Shown here: piece by piece, positions 58,015-64,000 of the stretch
How positions within the stretch are numbered: position 1 is the first letter of the stretch
Layout: each line of letters opens with the position of its first letter
NCBI GenBank assembly: GCA_963725655.1
Contig: CAVRYY010000001.1
Span: forward strand, 682,001-746,000
Origin: CAVRXT01 sp963725655
GTDB taxonomy: Bacteria; Acidobacteriota; Terriglobia; Acidiferrales; UBA7541
Reading direction: 5' to 3'
Length of the DNA: 64,000 bases
Notes under the pieces: model-generated
The model's database searches: none
What the model was told of the DNA's origin: nothing
Seen by the model: the letters and a program-made list of their open reading frames with translations, nothing else
Position numbers and translations under genes: made by a program

Positions 58015-59703
58015 CTAGAATTTCACCATGATCGACATATCGATAAACGATTCGTCTTTGCGCAGATCCGGAAACCACACGCTGCCGGCCCAGCCACCAC
58101 AAGCGGCCTCCGCGGCCCCCAGGCTCGCCTGGCCGGATGTACTGCCGCTGCTGCACGTGAAGTATTGGGGATCACCGTTATTTCCGCCGGGAGGTGTGAT
58201 TCCCCCTCGGCCAGTCCAATACGGCACGCTCGCATGGCGATAATCGTACTCCCAGCGAAAAGTGATGTATTGCTTTGGCATATAGTCAAACGTCACCGAC
58301 GAGTCCCATGCCTTAAACGGATTTCCGGGATTCTCCGTAAAGTAAGGAGAATTAGTGGACGCCGTGATGGCGCTCTCTCCGTTGATCGGCGGCAGCAGTA
58401 CCAGATACCGTCCCGGATTGTTGATCTGTCCGCCGCCTAGCGTCAGCCCGTACAAGTCTCTGTGGAACCACGAGCGGTTGTAAAACATGTAGCCGACGAA
58501 GCTTTGCTTCGGCCCGCCCTTGCCATCGCCGTGGCAACTCACACCGCCGCCGTACTCACAACCTAGGTCGCCGGTCAACGAGAACGCCATCTTGTCGAGC
58601 GGCCGGTCCGGGCGGTCGTAATATTTGATCTCGACGCTATTGTCGGTGTGGATGCGCTTGCGGCCGGGTACGAACAGATCATCCTGGCCCAAGCCGTAAT
58701 TGTTGGAAATGATGTTAATCCAACTCGCCGGAGTCCATTTGATCTGGCCTCCGATGCCCGGTCGGTGATTGGCCGATGCGTACGACTGCCAGCCGTTTAT
58801 GAACCAGGGCTCGATCTTCAAATGCTTCGTCGGGAAAATCTGTACCCGCACGCCGTTGAAAAACCACGGAGTGTTGGAGGAAACGTAAGAGGGTTGATAG
58901 GCCCAATTGTCGAAATTGTAGTAACTGAAAAGGCCGATATACGACATGAAGATTCCCGCGTCGACGTTGATTCCGTTTAATGCGTTGAAGTGATATCCGC
59001 CATATGCTTCCGAGACGTAGCGGTATGCATCGGCGAGATCCCATTGGCCGTGTCCCGGGCTGGGGTCATTTCGCGGGGTGGTCACCGAATACATGCCGAA
59101 CTGGGTCATCAGCCTGGCGCGAACGTTGTCGTAGTGGAAGTCGCCACCCACTCCGATTTGCTCGAGCTGCACTTCCTGCGACCGAAAAAGCTCGCTTGAT
59201 CCGCCGATCGAGTGGTCCGTCGGATGGTTGAAGTCGTAAACGTAGTCGGTGTCCGCTCGGATCTCCGGCGTAAAGAATTTCGAGTCCCAAAATATATCCT
59301 TGGTACGGGCGTTGCCGTTCAGCCAACTCCAATCCGCATCCGAAAAGGGCGCTACTGGGCCCGGCGTGGCTGCTGCTTCAGTTGGCGCACTGGGCGCTGC
59401 TACCTGGCCCGGGACCGGTGCCGCGGAGAGAGCCGCCTCAGCAGGCGGGACAGATACCGAAGCTTTCGGAGAGAGTGTTCCGGCCGCGGGGCGAGCCTTC
59501 AACTCCGCTTCGAGTGCCTCGATGCGCTTCTTCATTGCTTCGAGTTCTTTGGCCATATCCTCGGTCGATTCTGGAGCCGGTGCAGCCGCCTGCGCCCCGG
59601 TGTCGGCGTTGTTGGTTTGGGCGAAGCAAAAGCCGGGAAAAAGTGTGAGAGCAACCGCAACAAAAGCGAGCTGCCACCTGATATTCGGCATGATTTTGAA
59701 CAC
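58015..59703 (-). CDS. Outer-membrane beta-barrel porin-like protein
   Basis: 562 aa from GTG 59703 (MFKIMPNIRWQLAF), chosen because AGGAGAA lies 9 nt upstream; ATG 59691 is an alternative. Signal peptide about residues 1-30 (cleavage after CFA-Q), then a coiled-coil ('MAKELEAMKKRIEALEAEL'), an Ala/Pro linker, and a long stretch of aromatic, alternating strands ending in terminal Phe (FIDMSIMVKF), as in outer-membrane barrels. It is the likely first gene of the transcript that also holds the small peptide and kdpFABC (51 bp gap). A potassium-permeable porin is an attractive but unproven reading. Confidence 0.85.
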   Translation of the reverse strand: MFKIMPNIRWQLAFVAVALTLFPGFCFAQTNNADTGAQAAAPAPESTEDMAKELEAMKKRIEALEAELKARPAAGTLSPKASVSVPPAEAALSAAPVPGQVAAPSAPTEAAATPGPVAPFSDADWSWLNGNARTKDIFWDSKFFTPEIRADTDYVYDFNHPTDHSIGGSSELFRSQEVQLEQIGVGGDFHYDNVRARLMTQFGMYSVTTPRNDPSPGHGQWDLADAYRYVSEAYGGYHFNALNGINVDAGIFMSYIGLFSYYNFDNWAYQPSYVSSNTPWFFNGVRVQIFPTKHLKIEPWFINGWQSYASANHRPGIGGQIKWTPASWINIISNNYGLGQDDLFVPGRKRIHTDNSVEIKYYDRPDRPLDKMAFSLTGDLGCEYGGGVSCHGDGKGGPKQSFVGYMFYNRSWFHRDLYGLTLGGGQINNPGRYLVLLPPINGESAITASTNSPYFTENPGNPFKAWDSSVTFDYMPKQYITFRWEYDYRHASVPYWTGRGGITPPGGNNGDPQYFTCSSGSTSGQASLGAAEAACGGWAGSVWFPDLRKDESFIDMSIMVKF

Positions 59704-59999
59704 CGCGGCGTTCTCCTGTCTTCGGGTCCCTGAGGTCATTCGTCTGCGGTTGAACTCACGCCAGGGGCGTTGGCCCCGTAGACCTGACTTTCGATGAATC
59801 AGGCTAGCGTGTGAGAAATTAGGAAATGGTAAGGAAGACGTGAGGATTCCATAAGTGTGCGGAACCAGGTAACGCTGTTCAAAATCCAGGATTTGCAGAA
59901 CGCCGGCTCCCTGCTCATTGGCCACAGCATCCGCGTTTTGAGCTCTCCACCCACGCCAGTTGGATCCGGCGCTCTTTTCGCGTTAGCTTATCTTCCGTG
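59704..59999. other. Divergent intergenic region (296 bp)
   Basis: Separates the porin gene (minus) from the BaiN-like gene (plus). No hexamer pair or palindrome is convincing. A long leader for the porin-kdp transcript would fall here. Confidence 0.35.
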
Positions 60000-61202
60000 A
60001 TGCAATCCTTTGATGTGGTGATCCTGGGTGCCGGCGCAGCCGGGCTGATGTGCGCAATCGAGGCGGGCAAGCGCGGAAAGCGCGTAGCGGTGCTGGAAAG
60101 TGCCGAGCGAGCCGGGAAAAAGATTCTGATATCGGGCGGCGGGCGCTGCAACTTCACGAACTTGCATTGCACCCCCGAAAATTTCCTATCCTCCAATCCC
60201 CACTTCTGCAAGTCGGCGTTGGCGCGCTATGGTCCGGCCGATTTTCTCGCGCTGCTGGAACAACACAAGATCCCGTATCACGAAAAGACGTTGGGGCAGC
60301 TGTTTTGCGATCGTTCGGCGCAAGACATTCTGAACCTGCTCGAAGAGGAGTGCCGGCGGGCCAGCGTGCGCATTTTCCCGAAGATTCGCGTAAAGCAAGT
60401 CCGGCACAATGCCGGCTTCGAGATCGATGCAGGCAGTGTTACGTTTTCGGCTCCGGCGCTGGTGGTGGCCACCGGGGGACTTTCGATTCCCAAGATTGGC
60501 GCAACCGCTTTCGGATATGAAGTGGCAACCCAGTTCGGTCTGGCGATTCAGAAATGCCGTCCGGCGCTGGTGCCGATCGTCTTCGACCCTGAAAATCAGC
60601 AGCGCTATTGCGACCTGGCCGGAGTTTCCGCCGAAGTGGTCGCCTCCTGCGGCGCCCAGAGCTTTCGGGAGATGATGCTGATCACTCATCGCGGCCTCAG
60701 CGGTCCGGCAATTCTGCAGATTTCTTCGTACTGGAAATGGAATACCGATGACCCGCTGGCGATCGATCTGGCGCCCGAAAAGTCATGGACGTCCGCACTG
60801 CGAGCGCCCCGAGCTCATCGCGATCGCCAGGCCGCACGCAGCGCGCTCCGCAAGATCCTGCCCGCGCGTTTCGCGGACCGCTGGATCGAGCAGCAAACGC
60901 CACGCGATTGGACCAATCGCTCGCTCGACGCAATGGAAGAGGGAATCCACCGTTGGGAAGTGCAGCCCGCGGGCACCGAAGGCTATCAGAAAGCCGAAGT
61001 GACCGCGGGCGGAGTGGATACCGGCGAGCTCTCCAGTAAAACGATGGAGAGCCGCAAGGTGCGCGGATTGTTTTTCATCGGAGAGGTGGTGGACGTCACC
61101 GGGCATCTCGGGGGATTTAACTTCCAGTGGGCGTGGGCGTCAGGCGTCTGCGCCGGACAAGCGCTAGCGGATACCGCGCCGATCGTCGTGCGAACTGAGT
61201 GA
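60000..61202 (+). CDS. BaiN/HI0933-like NAD(P)/FAD-dependent oxidoreductase
   Basis: 400 aa from ATG 60000 (MQSFDVVILGAGAAGLM; a GTG one codon upstream is possible). FAD motif GAGAAG, then 'KKILISGGGRCNFTN' and 'LGQLFCDRSAQDIL' are diagnostic for the HI0933 family. C-terminal 'GEVVDVTGHLGGFNFQWAWASG' closes the FAD site. Relatives include the bile-acid BaiN reductase; here the substrate is unknown. It is monocistronic. Confidence 0.9.
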   Translation: MQSFDVVILGAGAAGLMCAIEAGKRGKRVAVLESAERAGKKILISGGGRCNFTNLHCTPENFLSSNPHFCKSALARYGPADFLALLEQHKIPYHEKTLGQLFCDRSAQDILNLLEEECRRASVRIFPKIRVKQVRHNAGFEIDAGSVTFSAPALVVATGGLSIPKIGATAFGYEVATQFGLAIQKCRPALVPIVFDPENQQRYCDLAGVSAEVVASCGAQSFREMMLITHRGLSGPAILQISSYWKWNTDDPLAIDLAPEKSWTSALRAPRAHRDRQAARSALRKILPARFADRWIEQQTPRDWTNRSLDAMEEGIHRWEVQPAGTEGYQKAEVTAGGVDTGELSSKTMESRKVRGLFFIGEVVDVTGHLGGFNFQWAWASGVCAGQALADTAPIVVRTE

Positions 61203-61247
61203 ACCCTGATGGTTTCGTTCCGGCGCCCGACTCCCCGAAAATGCGCG

Positions 61248-61958
61248 TCAGTGCCCGTCCGGGGAATCAGCCGTGCCGTCCGACCACTTGGCGACCGGAA
61301 TCATAAATATCGTCAGCCGGTCTTGAGCGCTATTCGATGCCAGAATCGGAGAGCCCTTCAGATTTGCGCCCCAAGTTTGAGCGTCGGATATCGGAACGAA
61401 AAACATTACGTGGGGACGCCAGTGCCCGTTGCCATCGCCCAGATACCCTTGCTTCGAAAGCATGTAGCACATCGCGCCGGGTTCCAGGGTGGGCAATTCT
61501 TTCTTGTCGAAAGCGGCTTTGATGCCGTCGGACATTTGGGCCTTGGATTGTCCAGCCAAAACCAACTCGGTCTTCTTGACGGTGAGTGGAAGATAGGTTC
61601 GTGCGGCTTGCGGATTTAGGCATAGCGGACCACGCAGCTTGGGATTCCAAAAATCCGGATCGTCGATGCCGGCCGTCCACCCTCGTTCCACAAGGCATAC
61701 GAAACCGTTCTTACCTTTCACCGCGGTTTCGTAGCCGTGCCGGCCAAGTACCAAAACCTCGGCATCCCCGGAAACGGATTCCGGGGCCGCGCTCCGCGCC
61801 AAAGCGATCTCAGCATTCCGATCCGCCATCAGGTATTGCTCGATCGGGGCCATGGTGGGATACGGTGCTTTGGAATCTTGCGCGTGGCACGCTGTGCCAA
61901 ATATGAGGATCAGCGCGCAGCTTCTTACGGCGATGCCCCTGAGAATCTTCCCCATCAT
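61248..61958 (-). CDS. Secreted hypothetical protein
   Basis: 236 aa with a signal peptide (about residues 1-27, cleavage near CHA-QD). Mixed sequence with 'PMAPIEQYLMADRNAEIALARSAAPESV'-like opening and a repeated Cys content (four after the signal: FVCLVERG, GPLCLNP, AMCYML and one in the signal). I do not recognise the family; similar lone periplasmic proteins are frequent in Acidobacteriota. Start ATG is preceded by AGGAGAAAT. It is convergent with the BaiN-like gene. Confidence 0.72.
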   Translation of the reverse strand: MMGKILRGIAVRSCALILIFGTACHAQDSKAPYPTMAPIEQYLMADRNAEIALARSAAPESVSGDAEVLVLGRHGYETAVKGKNGFVCLVERGWTAGIDDPDFWNPKLRGPLCLNPQAARTYLPLTVKKTELVLAGQSKAQMSDGIKAAFDKKELPTLEPGAMCYMLSKQGYLGDGNGHWRPHVMFFVPISDAQTWGANLKGSPILASNSAQDRLTIFMIPVAKWSDGTADSPDGH

Positions 61959-62016
61959 TGATTTCTCCTGAGATGTCTTCGCCCCGACACGTTGATATCA
62001 ATATAATTTCTCCGTG

Positions 62017-62238
62017 TCAATGGCTGGCCTTCGAGTCCCACTGGAATACTTCCCCCAATGGCAAATTGAAGACGTGGGCGATTCGGAACGCAGCCTCCAA
62101 TGACGGCGAGTATTTTCCCGCCTCGATCGCGGCAATCGTCTGCCGCGTGACGCCGATGCGCTGACCAAGCTCGGCCTGCGACATTTCGCCGTTGTGAAAA
62201 CGAAGGATGCGGATCCGATTGGAAATCGATCCTTCCAT
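62017..62238 (-). CDS. XRE-family small transcriptional regulator
   Basis: 73 aa (MEGSISNRIRILRFHNGEMSQ opening, minus strand). One helix-turn-helix: 'MSQAELGQRIGVTRQTIAAIEAGKYSPSLEAAFRIAHVF', followed by a short tail 'PLGEVFQWD' seen in the YozG/YgzD-like group. The ATG overlaps the stop of the membrane gene upstream (TGATG), so both are co-translated. Such pairs couple a small DNA-binding protein to a membrane partner. The 16-bp palindrome upstream of the pair is a likely operator. Confidence 0.9.
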   Translation of the reverse strand: MEGSISNRIRILRFHNGEMSQAELGQRIGVTRQTIAAIEAGKYSPSLEAAFRIAHVFNLPLGEVFQWDSKASH

Positions 62239-62660
62239 CAGGTGTCCCTTCGATAGCTCAACACGACGACGCCATAGTGAACGACTTCCGCAGCGACGAT
62301 CATCACAAGCGCAGCATTGATGATGGACCATCCGCTGGCGCTGAAGGGCATGACGCAACCCACCACGATCATGCCGGCGATAAGAACATAGTAAGCGGAA
62401 CTGATCGAGCGGCGCATTATTGCACGATCCCGTTCATCCGGTGGCGTCCGCGCATCCTGACGAGATCCGCGACGGAGATACAGATGGCCAGCGCCGAGAA
62501 CCAGCATTTGCGCAATCGCTGCTCCGGCGAACAGTTCGAGCTGGCGCAAATTCGGCAGCGCCCCGGGTACGGATCGCATGGCAACAATCGTAAAGTACGG
62601 GCCAAAGGTAACAACCATGGCGATCAGCGATAACCAAGCGGTTTTCTCTCGGTATGCCAC
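62238..62660 (-). CDS. Membrane partner of the XRE regulator
   Basis: 140 aa (GTG start, with GAGGAGG 6 nt upstream) with four hydrophobic segments and the charged loop 'GSRQDARTPPDERDRAIMRRS' between the second and third ('DERDRAI' is common in this group of proteins that accompany XRE regulators). Its function may be to sense a membrane signal for the regulator, or to be its only target. The overlapping arrangement supports a two-gene unit. Confidence 0.82.
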   Translation of the reverse strand: MAYREKTAWLSLIAMVVTFGPYFTIVAMRSVPGALPNLRQLELFAGAAIAQMLVLGAGHLYLRRGSRQDARTPPDERDRAIMRRSISSAYYVLIAGMIVVGCVMPFSASGWSIINAALVMIVAAEVVHYGVVVLSYRRDT

Positions 62661-62698
62661 TCGAGCCTCCTCAGTTCACTCTCTGCATTGTAAGGAAA

Positions 62699-62704
62699 AT
62701 TATA
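62699..62704 (-). promoter_or_regulatory. -10 box for the XRE/membrane operon
   Basis: TATAAT on the minus strand 39 bp before the GTG start of the membrane gene. No good -35 at 17 bp is seen, although TTTACA occurs in the palindrome farther upstream. Confidence 0.4.
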
Positions 62705-62731
62705 CATGGTGTAAATAATATAATGCCTAAT

Positions 62732-62747
62732 GTAAAGTATACTTTAC
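62732..62747. promoter_or_regulatory. Perfect 16-bp palindrome, candidate operator of the XRE pair
   Basis: GTAAAGTATACTTTAC is an uninterrupted palindrome 72 bp before the membrane gene start. Its AT-rich composition contrasts with the surrounding GC-rich sequence. A dimeric small HTH protein such as the neighbouring XRE regulator is the obvious binder. Confidence 0.6.
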
Positions 62748-62863
62748 TCATCCCCGGAAGACATGTCAAGCCAAAATCGAGAGAACGTAAGGGGGATACT
62801 CGGCCACGGTTCCATTCTCGGGTGATCTGGGGGTCCTGCCGGGCATGTTCAAAAGCTTCCTGA

Positions 62864-63064
62864 CAACCGACTCGCACCGGTAGGGCATCGGGCCTACGCG
62901 CTGAGCGGGATCTCATACCGATGGGAATGGTCCAGGCAGGTATCAACCTGGTTCGTCCCGACTGGATACGCTTTCGTTCCACAGCGCGGCTGGCAGCAGG
63001 TGCGATCACCCTGGGTGTGGTGTATTCTCTGCCCAGCCATGTGATATATGAAGAGCGGATATAG
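62864..63064 (+). pseudogene. Remnant of a membrane-protein gene
   Basis: A frame open from 62864 to the stop at 63062-63064, without a good start or ribosome-binding site. Its end reads 'GMVQAGINLVRPDWIRFRST' and 'ARLAAGAITLGVVYSLPSHV'. The 'NLVRPDWxRFRSxxRL' pattern resembles the last part of larger membrane proteins found in Acidobacteriota, so this may be what remains of such a gene. The assignment is from pattern memory only. Confidence 0.35.
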
Positions 63065-63126
63065 CGTGACGGCTTTCGTCTTCTGTCTCGATTAATCCGA
63101 CAATTCACTCCCCAGGAGTTCCGATA

Positions 63127-64000
63127 TTGACTGAACGCCTTGTACTTTTCACCGAGAGTGCATCAGGTCCCGCGTACGGCCTCGATGAAGAAATCATTCG
63201 TGGGGCGGGCGGAACGTTGCGGTGTGCGGCCGCCTCCAGCCAAGCCGAACGGTCCGAGATGGCGCGATCGGCAGACGTCCTGATCGTCGGCAGCGCCGCA
63301 ATGACGCGCGACTTTCTTTCCGGATTGCCCCGGCTAAAAGGCATCGTGCGCAGCGGAATAGGCGTGGACACCGTCGATATGCCGGCCGCTACGGATCTGG
63401 GCATCGTCGTGGCTAACGTTCCCGATTTCTGCCGGCACGAAGTAGCCGAGCATACCCTCGCGCTGATGTTCGCTGTGGCGCGCAAGATCGCGCGCAATGA
63501 CCGCAGCGTTCGCAGCGGCCAATGGCGAGGCCTGATTGCCACGCAGATTATTCCCATTTATCGCTTGAGCGGCCGAACGCTGGGCGTGGTGGGGATGGGC
63601 AAAATCGGCCAAATGGTGGCGCAAAAGGCGCAGGCGCTGGGGATGAAGGTCATTGGTTACGATCCATACCTCCCGCCCGCCGTTGCCGCGGCGATCGGTG
63701 TGAACTTGCTGACCCTTGACGAATTATTGCCGCAGGCGGATGTTGTCTCACTGCATACCCCGCTAATCCCCGAAACCAGGCATTTGATCAACGCGCGCAC
63801 CCTCGCGTTGATGAAACCACATTCGCTGCTCATCAATGTGGCGCGAGGGCCCATCGTTGACGAGGTGGCGCTTCGAGCGGCCCTCGAATCTGGTCACTTG
63901 GCCGGAGCTGGTTTGGACGTGCTCGAACAAGAGCCACCCGCTCCCTCCAATGAATTGTTCAAGTTGGAAAATGTGGTTTTCACCAGCCACTATGCTTCCG
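63127..64000 (+). CDS. D-2-hydroxyacid dehydrogenase (SerA/HprA-like), 3' end outside the window
   Basis: The frame begins at TTG 63127 (MTERLVLFTESASG; AGGAG 8 nt upstream) and is open to the window edge (291 codons). It is an NAD-dependent D-2-hydroxyacid dehydrogenase: the dinucleotide motif GMGKIG follows VV at residues 156-161 (G-x-G-x-x-G), and the catalytic Arg240 (NVARG), Glu269 (LEQEPP) and His288 (TSHYA) are in place. Typical length is 310-330 aa, so 20-40 codons are missing, or more if there is an ACT domain as in SerA. The substrate (3-phosphoglycerate, glyoxylate or other) is not decided. Confidence 0.9.
   Translation, partial: MTERLVLFTESASGPAYGLDEEIIRGAGGTLRCAAASSQAERSEMARSADVLIVGSAAMTRDFLSGLPRLKGIVRSGIGVDTVDMPAATDLGIVVANVPDFCRHEVAEHTLALMFAVARKIARNDRSVRSGQWRGLIATQIIPIYRLSGRTLGVVGMGKIGQMVAQKAQALGMKVIGYDPYLPPAVAAAIGVNLLTLDELLPQADVVSLHTPLIPETRHLINARTLALMKPHSLLINVARGPIVDEVALRAALESGHLAGAGLDVLEQEPPAPSNELFKLENVVFTSHYAS

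Larger units (their letters stand above)
62661..63126. other. Intergenic region, 466 bp, promoter-rich then gene remnant
   Basis: The left 100 bp is unusually AT-rich and contains a minus-strand TATAAT and a 16-bp palindrome, the control region of the XRE pair. The right part holds a short frame that looks like the end of a degraded membrane-protein gene (62864-63064). Nothing else is evident. Confidence 0.55.

Noticed and set aside
1..64000. tRNA, rRNA, prophage or insertion sequence
   Set aside because: I looked for T-loop GTTCRANYC motifs in clover context, rRNA stretches, transposase and integrase motifs and found none that hold up by eye; a covariance-model scan would be decisive.

Overview
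This 64 kb window is GC-rich, densely coding chromosome from a free-living, Gram-negative-type bacterium. An Acidobacteriota (soil, Terriglobia-like) origin fits best. This is inferred from gene content rather than a marker gene: a LigD with phosphoesterase-ligase-polymerase order beside Ku, a lipoyl-linked 2-oxoacid dehydrogenase operon that includes lipB, an HNH protein of the 'LVLNATFEPINVT' type, DUF4331, DUF2235, DUF3037 with a HipA-like kinase, and an outer-membrane barrel next to kdp. I saw no rRNA, tRNA, CRISPR array, prophage or insertion sequence.

Layout. 1-3.4 kb: proteostasis cluster on the minus strand (hsp20 with a clear sigma70 promoter and intrinsic terminator, clpB, and the start of an htpX-like protease). 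3.4-8.9 kb: RNA modification (RlmI-like methyltransferase, queA), a metallophosphoesterase, a small membrane protein and a PD-(D/E)XK nuclease-like protein. 8.9-16.2 kb: a VOC gene and a comF gene each broken by one in-frame stop, a Phd/ParE-type toxin-antitoxin pair with a candidate operator, a lactate permease, a radical SAM enzyme, an HNH protein, a DksA-like zinc finger protein and DUF486. 16.2-25.1 kb: CPBP protease, then one operon lpdA-lipB-E1alpha-E1beta-E2 bounded by a recognisable promoter and terminator, then a FAD oxidoreductase. 25.2-31 kb: accessory-looking stretch with the HipA-like kinase/DUF3037 pair, a methyltransferase, an XRE/S24-like regulator, a DUF4331 gene bracketed by an imperfect direct repeat, an acidic/basic histone-H1-like protein and several short intergenic repeats. 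31.4-42.5 kb: LysM lytic transglycosylase, Cys/Met-metabolism PLP enzyme, EF-G-like GTPase with an altered G4 motif, DUF2235 hydrolase, secreted serine protease, isoaspartyl peptidase, a CDP-alcohol phosphotransferase with an Asp-to-His change in its signature, and greA. 42.6-46.4 kb: divergent Ku and LigD (non-homologous end joining). 46.6-50 kb: desaturase-like oxidoreductase and a secreted thioredoxin-fold DUF255 protein. 50.2-59.7 kb: an osmotic/potassium region: aqpZ, a truncated KdpD-like kinase and KdpE, facing an operon of porin, 28-aa membrane peptide, kdpF, kdpA, kdpB and kdpC. 60-64 kb: BaiN-like flavoprotein, a secreted hypothetical, an XRE regulator with its membrane partner and a 16-bp palindrome, a gene remnant, and a D-2-hydroxyacid dehydrogenase cut by the window edge.

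Most of the window is ordinary housekeeping. The parts that most merit a second look are the kinase/DUF3037 module, the unannotated 28-codon gene in front of kdpF, the lysine/proline-rich tail on E1alpha, the repeat-flanked DUF4331 locus, and single-base lesions in comF, the VOC gene and the CDP-alcohol phosphotransferase signature.
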